A DNA stretch of 64,000 nt, from NCBI GenBank assembly GCA_020249505.1, contig JADCFN010000012.1, forward strand, positions 44,083 through 108,082, in the 5' to 3' direction. Shown in pieces: positions 17,504-27,585 of this stretch. Origin of the DNA: Roseomonas sp. Its GTDB lineage: Bacteria; Pseudomonadota; Alphaproteobacteria; Acetobacterales; Acetobacteraceae. The position numbers were made by a program, and so were the translations under genes. The notes under the pieces are model-generated. The model was not told the origin of the DNA. It made no database searches and saw nothing but the letters and a program-made list of their open reading frames with translations. Every line of letters starts with the position of its first letter. Position 1 is the first letter of the stretch.

Positions 17504-18475
17504 ATGCCCGTCACCCAACGCACCATCACCGCGGCCGAGGCCGATATCCGGCTTGATCGCTGGTTTCATCGGCACTACCCGAACCTCACCCAGGGCGCTT
17601 TGCAGAAAATGCTGCGCACGGGGCAGATCCGGCTGGATGGCGCGCGGGTGGAAGCGAATGCGCGGCTCAAGCCCGGGCAGCAATTGCGCATCCCGCCCAT
17701 GCCGGCTGAAGCGTCCAAACCGCCTTCAGCCCGCCCGGTGTCAGACCGGGATGCAGCCGCGCTTGAACGCATGGTGATCTACCGCGATGCCTCCGTGATC
17801 GCGATTGATAAGCCGCAGGGCCTGCCAGTGCAGGGGGGGCCAGGGATTACGCGGCATGTGGATGGCATGCTGGATGCGCTCCGCTTTGGGTATGAGGAAC
17901 GCCCGCGCCTGGTGCATCGGCTGGACAAGGACACATCCGGCGTTCTGATCCTGGGGCGTACCGCCGCCGCTGCTTCACGATTGGCCGCCGCGTTCCGTGG
18001 CCGCGATGCCGAGAAAACCTATTGGGCTGTCGTGATTGGCCGCCCGCATCCGCTGGAAGGCCGCATTGACCTGCCGCTCGCCAAGCTTGGCGGGCAGCGC
18101 GGCGAACGCGTAGCCGGGGTTGCGGATGGTGAGGGCACGCGCGCCGTCACGCTTTATCGCGTGGTGGATTCCGCGCAGCGTCAGGCGGCGATGCTGGAAT
18201 TGCGCCCGCTTACGGGCCGCACCCATCAGCTGCGTGTACATTGCGCCGAGGCCCTACACTGCCCCATCATGGGTGATGGCAAATATGGCGGGCAGGCCGC
18301 GCATCTGGAAGGCTTCGGCAATACGCTCCATCTGCATGCCCGGGCCTTGCGGCTGCCGCATCCGGAAGGTGGTATGCTGGAACTCGCCGCCCCCTTGCCA
18401 GCGCATATGAAGGATACCTTCGCCATGCTCGGCTTTGATCGCCCGAAGACACCGCCATGTCGGCATCTGCGCTGA
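17504..18475 (+). CDS. RluC/RluD-type 23S rRNA pseudouridine synthase
   Basis: A 323-residue enzyme converting uridines of 23S rRNA to pseudouridine. An S4 RNA-binding domain (about 12-70, IRLDRWFHRHYPNLTQGALQ) precedes the catalytic domain with RLVHRLDKDTSGVLIL, whose Asp is the nucleophile. LRPLTGRTHQLRVH and a C-terminal LPAHM segment complete the RluA-family signature. Start ATG 17504 gives the usual short leader; starts at 17405 and 17435 would add a non-conserved extension. Whether it is RluC or RluD cannot be told from motifs alone. The last 19 bases overlap the AsmA gene. Confidence 0.9.
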   Translation: MPVTQRTITAAEADIRLDRWFHRHYPNLTQGALQKMLRTGQIRLDGARVEANARLKPGQQLRIPPMPAEASKPPSARPVSDRDAAALERMVIYRDASVIAIDKPQGLPVQGGPGITRHVDGMLDALRFGYEERPRLVHRLDKDTSGVLILGRTAAAASRLAAAFRGRDAEKTYWAVVIGRPHPLEGRIDLPLAKLGGQRGERVAGVADGEGTRAVTLYRVVDSAQRQAAMLELRPLTGRTHQLRVHCAEALHCPIMGDGKYGGQAAHLEGFGNTLHLHARALRLPHPEGGMLELAAPLPAHMKDTFAMLGFDRPKTPPCRHLR

Positions 18476-20745
18476 AACCCGCCCGGCGCTGGCCGCGCTA
18501 TCTGGCGGGCGGGTTTGCGCTGCTTTTTCTGCTGCTGATTGGCGGTGTTTTCGCGCTGCGCGCCGCTTTGGAATCCGGCCGCTTCACGCCGCGCATCAAG
18601 GCCGAGATCGAAAACGCCACCGGCTATCGCGCCAGCATCGGCGGGCTTGGTCTGGCGCTGGGGCTGATCCCCAAGCTTGAACTCCGCGATGTGACGCTCA
18701 GCACCCCGGGCAGCGCCGCGCCCGGCCTGGCGGCGCCCAGGCTGGCGGCGAGTATTTCGCTGCGCTCCCTGATTTCCGGCGGCATCGAAATCCCGGTTGT
18801 GGAAGCGGATGGGCTGAAGCTCAACCTTGATCCGGCGCTTTGGGCGCTGCCTGCCCCGGAAAGGCCCGCGCGGGACGCCACCGCGCCGCCATCAGCACCC
18901 AGGTCCGCAGCCACCATGCCCCATATCGGGCTTGTCCGGCTGCATGATGCACATGTGATCCTGCCTGGCAGCAAGGGGCGGGATATCGAAATCCCTTCGC
19001 TTTCCATCCGCAATGTCAGCGCCACTAGCACTAGTGATCTGGCGGCGGAGTGGCGCTTCCGGGGAATTACCTTCACCTTGACCGGGAAGGCCGGGCCGCT
19101 GTTGGGCGCGGCCCCCGGCACGCTGCCGCCACTCGGCGCGCTGAGTTTCAAGGCCGGCGCGGGTGATCTTGGCTGGCTACTGCCGGGTCTCAGGCTTGAT
19201 GGGCTGGAATTGATCGCGCCACCAGACGGCGAGGCCAAGCTCTCCGGCGCGCTGACCCGCGCCGGCAATACCGCGCAGCTTGATGCGAATTTGGGGGAGA
19301 TTGGCAAGCTGCTTTATGGCTTCACCGGGCCATTGCCGATGGAAGCCCGGCTTGCTTCTGCCGATGCCAGCATCACGCTGAAGGGCGCCGTGGCACGCCC
19401 GCTGGAATTGGCCGATGGCCAATTCGATCTGACGGTGGATGTGCCGGATGCGGCAGGGCTTTCCGGCTTTCCAGCCTTGCCTCCTGGGCTGCGCGGCTCG
19501 GCGCGGGTTGAATGGCGCGATCCGCGAGATATCAGCCTGCCCCGCTTCCAACTCACCAGCCCGGCACTTGTCGCCAATGCAGCGCTGACGCTTGGCCTGG
19601 CCGGGCGACCCAATCTGACTGGGCAGATTGAAGTCACGCGGCTTGATCTGGATGCGCTGAGCCGAGCCCCCACGGCAGGTCCCGCGCCCGCCGCGCCTTC
19701 AGCGCCGCCTGCTTCCGCGGGCGATGGCCGCGTCATTCCCGATATCGCCGTGCCTGTCGCATCGCTGATGGCGCTGGATGCAGAGCTGCGGCTTGCCATC
19801 AGCGGCGTCACCTCTCGCAATCTGCGGCAAGCGGCGATACAGACCAATCTTCGCCTCAACAATGGCGCCTTGGCACTCGCCCCCTTCAATCTGACCATTC
19901 CAGCCGGGCGGCTTGCGGGGCAAATCAATGTGAATGCGGCCGCCAACCCTGCCCAATTTGGCCTTAGGCTGCGTTCGCAAGGTACCGGGCTTGATCTTGC
20001 GGCGCTGAGTGGTGCGCTGGATGGGCTTGGCCTGCGCGGGCGGGGAGAGATCGCCGCAGATCTGCGCGGCGCCGGCGCCAATACGCGGGCGATTGCGGCC
20101 AGCCTGAATGGCACGCTCGGCATCGCTTTGGTGAATGGCCGGTTGGAACAGGGCGCCGCCATGGATGCGCTGGGCGCCATGCTCGCGCTGTTATCGCCTG
20201 CGTCGCAGCGGCTTGGCGCGGTGGAGCTGCGCTGCCTGGCCCTGGCCTTCGCGGCGGAACAAGGTGTCGCACAAAGCAGCGCGCTTTTCATGGATAGCGC
20301 CATTGGCCAGATCAATGGTCAGGCGGGCATCAATCTGCGCGATGAAAGCCTGAATGGGCGGCTGAATACCAATCTGCGTGTCTTGGGTGTTGCGCTGCGC
20401 GCGCCGATAAATCTTGGTGGCACACTCGCGTCACCGCGCCTTGGCGTGCCGGCTGGTGCGGCGATTGGCCAAAATGCGGCTGGGCTGCTGGCGGATGCGC
20501 TTACCGGGCGGGTGGTGACTGATCCTTTGGGCAATCTGCTCGGTGGGTCCGGACGGAATGCAGAAGCGGATTGCGCCGAGCCTTTGCGTATCGCGCGGCT
20601 AGGCGCGGAGGGTGCCGCACCCGCACAGCGCGCCGCGCCGGAAGCGGCGCAGGAAGCGCCACGGCCTTCTGTGCCTTCCCTGCCATCACCGGTGCAGGAT
20701 GTGCTGCGCGGCCTTGGGGGGATTCTGGGCGGCGGGCGGCGGTGA
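18457..20745 (+). CDS. AsmA-family envelope protein
   Basis: A 762-residue protein with one N-terminal membrane anchor (about 14-34, GGFALLFLLLIGGVFALRAA). A long beta-rich periplasmic region follows, starting FTPRIKAEIENATGYRASIGGL, the AsmA pattern; the second AsmA region near residues 490-690 includes LRGRGEIAADLRGAGANTRAIAASLNG. AsmA-like proteins are thought to help lipid transfer or outer-membrane homeostasis. The tail is Ala/Pro-rich. Its start overlaps the pseudouridine synthase gene, so the two are translated together. Confidence 0.85.
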   Translation: MSASALKPARRWPRYLAGGFALLFLLLIGGVFALRAALESGRFTPRIKAEIENATGYRASIGGLGLALGLIPKLELRDVTLSTPGSAAPGLAAPRLAASISLRSLISGGIEIPVVEADGLKLNLDPALWALPAPERPARDATAPPSAPRSAATMPHIGLVRLHDAHVILPGSKGRDIEIPSLSIRNVSATSTSDLAAEWRFRGITFTLTGKAGPLLGAAPGTLPPLGALSFKAGAGDLGWLLPGLRLDGLELIAPPDGEAKLSGALTRAGNTAQLDANLGEIGKLLYGFTGPLPMEARLASADASITLKGAVARPLELADGQFDLTVDVPDAAGLSGFPALPPGLRGSARVEWRDPRDISLPRFQLTSPALVANAALTLGLAGRPNLTGQIEVTRLDLDALSRAPTAGPAPAAPSAPPASAGDGRVIPDIAVPVASLMALDAELRLAISGVTSRNLRQAAIQTNLRLNNGALALAPFNLTIPAGRLAGQINVNAAANPAQFGLRLRSQGTGLDLAALSGALDGLGLRGRGEIAADLRGAGANTRAIAASLNGTLGIALVNGRLEQGAAMDALGAMLALLSPASQRLGAVELRCLALAFAAEQGVAQSSALFMDSAIGQINGQAGINLRDESLNGRLNTNLRVLGVALRAPINLGGTLASPRLGVPAGAAIGQNAAGLLADALTGRVVTDPLGNLLGGSGRNAEADCAEPLRIARLGAEGAAPAQRAAPEAAQEAPRPSVPSLPSPVQDVLRGLGGILGGGRR

Positions 20746-20753
20746 AGCTGGCT

Positions 20754-21170
20754 TCAGCCTTCCACATCATCGAGCGATAGCCCGAGCGCTTCCAAGCCTT
20801 CTTCCAGCATATCGCCGAGCATTTCGATACCAAGCAAATAGGTCGCTGGATCCCGTATATTGCGTTCGCGCGCCAGGTTGCGCGCTTCTTCCCAATCATC
20901 CGCCTCATAATCGCCGCGGCCAATCCAGGCGAGCGCGATCAGCGATGCCTGTTCATCCTCATTCAATTCATTGATGAAGGCGCGCAGCGCATCCTCATCC
21001 ATGTTTTCATCATCTTCGGCGTCGAGGCCTTCTTCATCCTCATCCGCACGAGAAATGGCGCCGCTTTCCTCACCCTCCTGGACAGCACGCGCCGCATCCA
21101 CAATGGCGGCCACCGATTCCAGGCTAATGCCCAGATCGAATTCCTCATCCTCATCATCACGTGCGGCCAT
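20754..21170 (-). CDS. DUF3775 family protein
   Basis: A small, very acidic cytoplasmic protein of 138 residues. It starts with an Asp/Glu cluster, has LGISLESVAAIVDAAR (about 13-28), an acidic linker, then LNEDEQASLIALAWIGRGD and a C-terminal TYLLGIEMLGDMLEEGLEAL. The IALAWIGRGD block and the ending fit DUF3775, whose function is unknown. It is 66 bases downstream of the WD40 gene on the same strand and converges on the AsmA gene 8 bases away. Confidence 0.75.
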   Translation of the reverse strand: MAARDDEDEEFDLGISLESVAAIVDAARAVQEGEESGAISRADEDEEGLDAEDDENMDEDALRAFINELNEDEQASLIALAWIGRGDYEADDWEEARNLARERNIRDPATYLLGIEMLGDMLEEGLEALGLSLDDVEG

Positions 21171-21236
21171 GGCGCTTCTCCGGCTTTAACGACGGCACTC
21201 AAGCACAGGGGCGCGGGGCATTTCCAGCCCTGCGCC

Positions 21237-22262
21237 TCAGCGGCGCGAAAGATCAACCAGCCCGGCGAAACCTTCTTCCGTGCCGAAGCCAAGATGCGTG
21301 CCGGAATCGCTCCAGGCCAGCACTGAAACCGCGCCGCGCCCCGGTGCGGCCACGGGCACAATGCGCCCACTCGCCACCTCGGCAATCAGCACCAGCCCGT
21401 CATTGAAGCCGGCCGCCACCACTTCCTGCTGCGGATGGCAGGCGACCGCCGAGCACAGCGCCTGATCGCCGCCGGCGAGTTCCGTTGGCGCCTTGCCCAT
21501 CGGCCCGCCACCAAAAAACGGCCACAACACGACGCAATCCGCGCCCGAGGTTGCAAGCCACCGCCCCTTGGAAGTGAAAGAAAGCGATTTGGTCTTCGCC
21601 GGATAGCCCGCCATGCGCATATGCTGCCCATCCGCGAGCCGCCAACCATGCAACGTATTCTCCTGCATGGAGGTGACCACATGCGTCCCATCCGGGCTGA
21701 AAATAATGCCCGTATGGCTGCCCTTCCATTCGAGCGATCGCGGCTTGTCATCCTTCGCCGCCACAAACCAAAGCGAGGCGCCATTGTAATGGCTGGCCGC
21801 GATGCGCTTGCCCTTGCCATCAAAGGCAATGCCCGTGACCGATGTTGGATGCGCGAGTGATTTGATCGCAGCCCCCGCGCCATCCAGCACATGCACGGCC
21901 TTGCCGACCACGGCAGCGCGCAGCCCGCTTTCATGGGCTGCGACATGCTCGACCCAACGGCTGCCATAACGCGCCAATTCAGTGGGCGTGCCATCCGCGC
22001 CAAGGCGCATCAGCCGCCCATCATCGCCGCCGGAAATCACGCCATCCTTGGCATCGGCGCAAAGCGACAACACCGCACCCTGATGGGCTTCATGCGGCGC
22101 CCAAGGTTCTTGCGGGGCTGCAAGCTTCGCCTGATGCAAGACGCCATCGCTGGTGCCAAAGCTGCAAGTGCGGCCTTCATGTCCAAAGCCAATGCCAGCA
22201 ACCCAGGCGCCGAGGTTTTGCGAAACGCCCCGGCTATCCAGCAAATAATCGGCGCCGCTCAT
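21237..22262 (-). CDS. WD40-repeat protein paired with CobW
   Basis: A 341-residue cytoplasmic beta-propeller: no signal peptide, start [13 protein letters not shown]. Blade motifs include [41 protein letters not shown] and [17 protein letters not shown]. The start ATG overlaps the stop of the upstream CobW-type GTPase by four bases (ATGA), so the pair is translationally coupled. Pairing of a small WD40 protein with a CobW/COG0523 GTPase recurs in alphaproteobacteria; a role in metal delivery is inference. It is not closely similar to the Tat-exported propeller at 11926-13137. Confidence 0.8.
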   Translation of the reverse strand: MSGADYLLDSRGVSQNLGAWVAGIGFGHEGRTCSFGTSDGVLHQAKLAAPQEPWAPHEAHQGAVLSLCADAKDGVISGGDDGRLMRLGADGTPTELARYGSRWVEHVAAHESGLRAAVVGKAVHVLDGAGAAIKSLAHPTSVTGIAFDGKGKRIAASHYNGASLWFVAAKDDKPRSLEWKGSHTGIIFSPDGTHVVTSMQENTLHGWRLADGQHMRMAGYPAKTKSLSFTSKGRWLATSGADCVVLWPFFGGGPMGKAPTELAGGDQALCSAVACHPQQEVVAAGFNDGLVLIAEVASGRIVPVAAPGRGAVSVLAWSDSGTHLGFGTEEGFAGLVDLSRR

Positions 22263-23290
22263 GCTTCGGGTGGGCTCCAGCGCGCGATTTCGGCATTGAT
22301 CTTCGCCTCATCCTCACCGGCCTGGCAGGCTTCAAAACCGCGGCGCAGCCAGGGGCGATTCAAATCACGCCCGATGAAGACCAGCTTGGAACGCCGCGGA
22401 TCGCCTTCCTTCCAGGGGCCGATGAAATCGCCATCGGCAATCATATGCACCGCCTGAAAGGCGAAGCGACGATCATCGCCTTCATAAGCGAGGATCCCCT
22501 TGGTGCGCAGCAAATCCTGCCCCTTGCTGGACAGCACCTGCGTGATCCAGGCGTTGAAACGCTCGGCATCAATCGGGCGATCCACTTCGAAGGAAACGCT
22601 ATTCACTTCGGAATCATGTTCGTGATCATCCTCGCCCGAGAGGAATTCGGGCTCCCGTTCCAGAATGCGTTCCAGGTTGAAGGCATCGCGCCCGATCACG
22701 GCGCTAATCGGTACATCGGATTTCGTCGCACGGCGAATCTCGGCATAGGGGTTGATGGCGCGGATGCGCTTTTCAACTTCCGCCGCTTCGGCTTCGCTCA
22801 CCAGATCCATCTTGTTCAGCACAATGATATCGGCGAAGGCGATCTGTTCCTGCGCTTCGGCGGAATCCGCCAACCGCGCGGGCAAATGCTTGGCATCCAC
22901 CACGGTCACAATCGCATCCAGCTTGGTCGCGCGCTTCACATCATCATCAACGAAGAAAGTCTGCGCCACCGGGGCAGGGTCCGCGAGGCCCGTGGTTTCC
23001 ACAATGATGCCATCAAACTTGTCGCGCCGCTTCATCAGCCCGGCCAGGATGCGGATCAGATCACCGCGCACCGTGCAGCAGATGCAGCCATTGTTCATCT
23101 CAAACACTTCTTCATCGGCATCCACGACCAGGTCGTTATCCACGCCAAGCTCACCGAATTCATTAATCACGACGGCGAATTTCTGGCCGTGATTTTCAGT
23201 GAGGATACGGTTCAGCAGCGTGGTTTTGCCGGCACCAAGATAGCCGGTCAGTACGGTCACGGGCACGGGGGCGCGGGTGGTGTCGCTCAC
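22259..23290 (-). CDS. CobW/COG0523-family GTPase (metallochaperone-like)
   Basis: G3E-family P-loop GTPase, 343 residues. Walker A is [12 protein letters not shown] (about 16-27); the metal-binding signature is [11 protein letters not shown] (CxCC, about 68-78); the guanine motif NKMD follows near residue 157; and a C-terminal CobW_C domain with [12 protein letters not shown] is present. A His/Asp-rich stretch ([13 protein letters not shown], near 220) may bind zinc. Members insert or deliver zinc, cobalt or other metals. No Zur box or cobalamin gene is nearby, so the metal is unknown. The WD40 gene overlaps its stop codon. Confidence 0.9.
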   Translation of the reverse strand: MSDTTRAPVPVTVLTGYLGAGKTTLLNRILTENHGQKFAVVINEFGELGVDNDLVVDADEEVFEMNNGCICCTVRGDLIRILAGLMKRRDKFDGIIVETTGLADPAPVAQTFFVDDDVKRATKLDAIVTVVDAKHLPARLADSAEAQEQIAFADIIVLNKMDLVSEAEAAEVEKRIRAINPYAEIRRATKSDVPISAVIGRDAFNLERILEREPEFLSGEDDHEHDSEVNSVSFEVDRPIDAERFNAWITQVLSSKGQDLLRTKGILAYEGDDRRFAFQAVHMIADGDFIGPWKEGDPRRSKLVFIGRDLNRPWLRRGFEACQAGEDEAKINAEIARWSPPEA

Positions 23291-23368
23291 GTGGGTTTCT
23301 CCATCAGCAAGGTTTGAGACCCTATATGGGGCGAAGCCGGGCAGAGGTCACCCCGCCCGGCGAGAGAC

Positions 23369-24700
23369 TTAGGCCGCCTCCGCCATGATGGCATCAGAAA
23401 GCGTGTTGATCAGCCTATCCACATGCGGCTTTTCGCAAATCAGCGGCGGCGACATGGCGATGATATCGGCCGTCACGCGGATCAGCACGCCCTCATCAAA
23501 GCAGCGGCGGAAAACATCCAAGGCGCGCTGGGTGGGCTTGCCCGGGCGCGGCGCCAATTCCACCGCGCCGATCAGCCCGATATCGCGGATATCAATCACG
23601 TTCGGCAGGCCCTTCAGCGAATGCACCGCATCCTGCCAATAGGGCTCCAAGGCGCGGGCGCGGCCTGGCAAATCCTCGGCGCGGTGCAATTCCAACGTGG
23701 CAATCGCCGCCGCCGCCGCCAAAGGATGGCCGGAATAGGTATAGCCATGGAAGAATTCGATCCCCGCGCTGGTACCCGTCACGATGGCATCATAGATGTC
23801 GTTCCTGACGGCCACCGCCCCCATGGGCACCGCGGCATTGGTCAGCCCCTTGGCCATGGTCATGATATCGGGCGTGACACCCAGGCGCTCCGCACCGAAA
23901 TTGGCGCCAAGCCGGCCAAAGCCGGTGATCACCTCATCAAAAATCAGCAGAATGCCATGCTTGGTGCAGATATCGCGCAGCCGCTTCAAGTAGCCCACCG
24001 GCGGCACCAGCACGCCGGTTGACCCCGCCACGGGTTCGACCATGACGGCGGCGATGGTCTCAGCACCATGCAGCGCCACCAGGTTTTCCAGCACATCGGC
24101 CAATTCGGCGCCATGCGGCGGTTCACCCCGGCAATAGCTGTTTTTCGCCGGCAAATGCGTATGCGGCAGATGGTCCACATAAGGCAGCAGCGCGCCGAAT
24201 TGCTTGCGATTGGGGCCAATGCCGCCCACCGACATGCCGCCGAAACCCACGCCATGATAGCCGCGTTCGCGCCCGATCAACCGCACGCGAGAGCTTTCGC
24301 CCCGCGCCTTGTGATAGGCGAGTGCGATTTTCAGTGCCGTATCGGCGGCTTCGCTGCCTGAATTAGTGAAGAAAACGCGGTCCAGGCCCTCCGGCGTCAT
24401 ATCCGCCACGCGCGAAGCGGCTTCAAAGGCAATCGGGTGGCCAAGCTGGAAGGCGGGCGCGAAATCCATGATCGCCGCCTGCTTTTGGATAGCCTCCACA
24501 ATCTCCCGCCGGCCATGCCCGGCATTGCAGCACCAAAGGCCAGAGGTGCCGTCCAGAATCTCCCGCCCTTCCGGGGTGTAGTAATGCATGCCCTCGGCGC
24601 GGGCGAGCATGCGCGGGCGGTCCTTGAAATACTTATTGTCCGAATAGGGCATCCAGAACGCGTCCAGATTATTCGGGCGCGGCACATTGATCTCATTCAT
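23369..24700 (-). CDS. Omega-amino acid--pyruvate aminotransferase (class III)
   Basis: PLP-dependent class III aminotransferase, 443 residues. The N-terminus NLDAFWMPYSDNKYFKDRPR and the substrate-pocket GLWCCNAGHGR match beta-alanine:pyruvate transaminases. PLP residues are D255 in LLIFDEVITGFGRLG and K284 in MAKGLTNAAVPMG. The frame is open for 130 more codons upstream, but those overlap the upstream ligase gene and read as noise; ATG 24700 has GGAG just upstream. Likely substrates are beta-alanine, 4-aminobutyrate or other omega-amines. It lies 67 bases after the AMP-dependent ligase. Confidence 0.88.
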   Translation of the reverse strand: MNEINVPRPNNLDAFWMPYSDNKYFKDRPRMLARAEGMHYYTPEGREILDGTSGLWCCNAGHGRREIVEAIQKQAAIMDFAPAFQLGHPIAFEAASRVADMTPEGLDRVFFTNSGSEAADTALKIALAYHKARGESSRVRLIGRERGYHGVGFGGMSVGGIGPNRKQFGALLPYVDHLPHTHLPAKNSYCRGEPPHGAELADVLENLVALHGAETIAAVMVEPVAGSTGVLVPPVGYLKRLRDICTKHGILLIFDEVITGFGRLGANFGAERLGVTPDIMTMAKGLTNAAVPMGAVAVRNDIYDAIVTGTSAGIEFFHGYTYSGHPLAAAAAIATLELHRAEDLPGRARALEPYWQDAVHSLKGLPNVIDIRDIGLIGAVELAPRPGKPTQRALDVFRRCFDEGVLIRVTADIIAMSPPLICEKPHVDRLINTLSDAIMAEAA

Positions 24701-24767
24701 CGGGGTATCTCCGGGCTTTGAGACGATACAAACACCCGCTGGCGCGCGGGGGCAAGCGGGAGTTTGC

Positions 24768-26459
24768 TCAACCTTGACGGAGTTCCGGGAAATCTTCCTC
24801 CCGATACTCGCCGGCTGACCTGTTGCCGGCGGCGAAGCGCTTTTCCTCCAATTGGCGGAGTTCCACGCGGCGGATCTTGCCGGAAATCGTCTTGGGCAAT
24901 TCATGCACTTCCAGCCGCCGCACGCGCTTGAAGGCGGAAAGCCGCCCGCGCAGATGCTGGAAGATGGACAGCATGGTGGCCGGGTTGGCCACCGCCCCTG
25001 GGGCCAGCGCAATGAAGGCCTTGGGCACCGCCATGCGCATGGCATCCGGCGCGGGCACCACGGCGGCTTCCGCCACCGCCTCATGCTCAATCAGCACGCT
25101 TTCCAATTCAAAGGGCGAAATCCGGTAATCGGAGGCTTTGAACACATCATCCGCCCGCCCGACATAGGTCAGGTAGCCATCCTGATCCCGATTGGCGACA
25201 TCACCGGTGCGATAGAAAGCCTCGCCCGCTGGCAGGGTGCTGCCATCATCGGCCTGATAGCCCATCATCAGCCCGGTCGGCGCGGGGTTGAGGGCGATGC
25301 AGACCTCCCCTTCCTCAGCCGGCTTGTCATCGGGGTCGAGCAAGACGATCCGGTAGCCCGGCAGGGGCTTGCCCATGGAGCCTTCCTTCAACGCCATCCC
25401 CGGCGGATTGCCGATTTGTGCCGTGGTTTCCGTCTGGCCAAAGAAATCGCGGATCGTGAGGCCCCAGGCATCGCGCACCTGTTCGATGATCTCCGGGTTC
25501 AGCGGTTCCCCCGCGCCAGCCACTTCGCGCAAGGATGTGCGGATCGCCTTCATGTCTTCCTGCACGAACATGCGCCAGACGGTGGGCGGGGCGCAGAGCG
25601 TCGTCACCCCATTGGCGGCAATCGCTTCCAGCATGCCGCGCGCATTGAAGCGCGGCTGATTGGCGATAAACACCGCCGCCCCCGCAATCCAGGGCGCAAA
25701 AATGCAGGACCAGGCGTGTTTTGCCCAGCCAGGCGAGGAAATATTCAAATGCACATCGCCCGGCTGCAAGCCGAGTGCGAACATGGTGGAAAGATGCCCC
25801 ACCGGATAGGATTGATGACTATGCAAAACCAGCTTCGGCTTGGCCGTGGTGCCTGACGTGAAATAAAGCAGCATCGGATCGCTGGCCTTGGTCGGCCCAT
25901 CGGGCGTGAAGCTGGCCGCGCCCTGATGCAGGGTGTCATAGGCAACCCAACCCGCCGGCGCCGCGCCTACCGCGATGCGCGTCGCACCCGCTTCCAGCCC
26001 TTCGAATTTCGGCGCATCGGCGGCATTGGCCACCACGAAACGCGCGCGGCCTCTGGTAAAACGATCCTTCAAATCATCGCCGGCGAGTAGCGTGGTCGCC
26101 GGGATCACGACCGCGCCCAATTTCATCGCCGCCAGCATGACTTCCCAGAGCGGCACAACATTGCCGAGCATGAGCAGAATACGATCACCGCGCCTGACGC
26201 CAAGCGCGCGCAGCCCATTGGCGACACGGTTGGACGCTGCCGAAAGCTCAGCAAAGCTGCGCTCCGCCGCGCCATCGCCAACGATCCGCAGCGCGGGGCG
26301 CGCGCCATGGGCACCTTGCGCCAATTCCGCGTCAAACCAATCAAGTGCCCAGTTGAAATGATCCAGCGCCGGCCAGCGGAAATCGCGATAGGCCGTGGCG
26401 TAATCCCCACGCTGCGCCAGCAGAAAATCCCGCGCGGCTTTGAATGCGACTTGGCTCAT
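24768..26459 (-). CDS. AMP-forming acyl-CoA synthetase
   Basis: ANL-superfamily ligase, 563 residues, activating a carboxylic acid as acyl-AMP and then acyl-CoA. Visible motifs: MLLYFTSGTTAKPKLVLHSH (A3), FFGQTETTAQIG (A5), FYRTGDVANRDQDGYLTYVGR (A7-A8) and the adenylation lysine in ELPKTISGKIRRVELR (A10). ATG 26459 has GGGAGG upstream; an in-frame extension to 26534 looks non-coding. The N-terminal sequence and medium length resemble acyl-CoA synthetases of medium-chain or aromatic acids, but the acid cannot be named. It is followed by the aminotransferase gene. Confidence 0.88.
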   Translation of the reverse strand: MSQVAFKAARDFLLAQRGDYATAYRDFRWPALDHFNWALDWFDAELAQGAHGARPALRIVGDGAAERSFAELSAASNRVANGLRALGVRRGDRILLMLGNVVPLWEVMLAAMKLGAVVIPATTLLAGDDLKDRFTRGRARFVVANAADAPKFEGLEAGATRIAVGAAPAGWVAYDTLHQGAASFTPDGPTKASDPMLLYFTSGTTAKPKLVLHSHQSYPVGHLSTMFALGLQPGDVHLNISSPGWAKHAWSCIFAPWIAGAAVFIANQPRFNARGMLEAIAANGVTTLCAPPTVWRMFVQEDMKAIRTSLREVAGAGEPLNPEIIEQVRDAWGLTIRDFFGQTETTAQIGNPPGMALKEGSMGKPLPGYRIVLLDPDDKPAEEGEVCIALNPAPTGLMMGYQADDGSTLPAGEAFYRTGDVANRDQDGYLTYVGRADDVFKASDYRISPFELESVLIEHEAVAEAAVVPAPDAMRMAVPKAFIALAPGAVANPATMLSIFQHLRGRLSAFKRVRRLEVHELPKTISGKIRRVELRQLEEKRFAAGNRSAGEYREEDFPELRQG

Positions 26460-26596
26460 GCCCCGATCCTCCCACACGCTCCTTGCGGTCGGGTTCACAG
26501 GCCCAACCGAAGCGCCTGCCTCAGCAGGCGGCAATTCTGCGGCAGCTTATGGGCAATCCGCCGAACCGCAAAGCGGTTTCAGCGGTTCACGGCGGG

Positions 26597-27568
26597 TCAG
26601 AACAGCAGACCCTTCTTCAGCATGCCATGCACGCCCTTTTCGCCATTCACGGTCTGCGTCACGCGGAAATCCACCGCGAGTGAGCAAAACTGATAGGCAT
26701 CAGCATCCGAAAGATTGGTGCGCGAACAGATGAAGGCGATCATTTCCCTGAGCGCCTGCTTCATCGCCAAATCCAGATCCTCATTCATCCCCATGGTGAT
26801 GAAATGGGTCTTGGTCTCCGCGCGGGGGAATTTCAGCACCGGGTCCTTGGCGCCGCCGCCCTTCACGACGGAAAGCTTGAAATGGCCCGTGAGGCAGATT
26901 TCGAGGGCATTGATGCAGACCTCTCCATCGCCCTGCACGCCATGTCCATCGCCGGCAGAAAACAAGGCGCCCTTGTTGAAAATGGGCAGGAATAGCGTGG
27001 TGCCTTCGGTCAATTCCTTATTGTCCAGATTGCCGCCAATGGCGCGCGGTTCCTTGGTGTTCACCATGCCCCATTCGGGCGGCGGTGCCACACCCATGAC
27101 GCCAAAGAAGGGCGCGAGCGGCAGATCAAGCCCGCCATCCTGCGGCCCGAAGGGCAGGCGGCAGGTCATTGCCTGCTTGTTCACCGGAATATGCAGCGTG
27201 CGGCGATAGGGGAAATCTTCCGGCAGCGTGCCGAATAACGGGCGGAAGCCACAAAAACCCCAATCCGCGCCGAGCTCGATTTTCTCGATATCCACCCGCA
27301 GCGCATCGCCTGGCTCGGCGCCGCGCACTTCCACCGGGCCAGTGATGATATGCGCGCCAAGCCGCGGCAGCTTGGCGTGGATTTCCGAAATCGCCGGGTG
27401 CAGCGGCAGGCCCTTCTCCGGCCCCGGCATGACTTCCGGCCCGCCCGAGACGCATTCCAGAATGACCGTCTCGCCCGAGGCAATGCTCGCCACCGGTGGG
27501 AAGGCAGCATCAAACCCGCCCCAGCGGCAGGTGGCGATAGAAGCGGGGATACGTGTTGCTTGCGACAT
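26597..27568 (-). CDS. Acetamidase/formamidase family protein
   Basis: A 323-residue FmdA_AmdA amidohydrolase releasing ammonia from short amides. It shows the family beta-rich fold with VILECVSGGPEVMPG, GPVEVRGAEPGDALRVDIEKIE and the metal-site segment SAGDGHGVQGDGEVC near residue 215. Start ATG 27568 has AAGGAAA upstream; a GTG/ATG extension of seven codons (to 27589) would overlap corA. It follows corA by 17 bases and probably shares its transcript. Together with urease and ammonium uptake elsewhere in the window it suggests nitrogen scavenging. Confidence 0.88.
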   Translation of the reverse strand: MSQATRIPASIATCRWGGFDAAFPPVASIASGETVILECVSGGPEVMPGPEKGLPLHPAISEIHAKLPRLGAHIITGPVEVRGAEPGDALRVDIEKIELGADWGFCGFRPLFGTLPEDFPYRRTLHIPVNKQAMTCRLPFGPQDGGLDLPLAPFFGVMGVAPPPEWGMVNTKEPRAIGGNLDNKELTEGTTLFLPIFNKGALFSAGDGHGVQGDGEVCINALEICLTGHFKLSVVKGGGAKDPVLKFPRAETKTHFITMGMNEDLDLAMKQALREMIAFICSRTNLSDADAYQFCSLAVDFRVTQTVNGEKGVHGMLKKGLLF

Positions 27569-27585
27569 CAGGATTTCCTTGTCTT

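Noticed and set aside
24701..25090. 130-codon N-terminal extension of the aminotransferase
   Set aside because: It lies over the end of the acyl-CoA synthetase gene in another frame and has no family similarity; the conserved start is at 24700.
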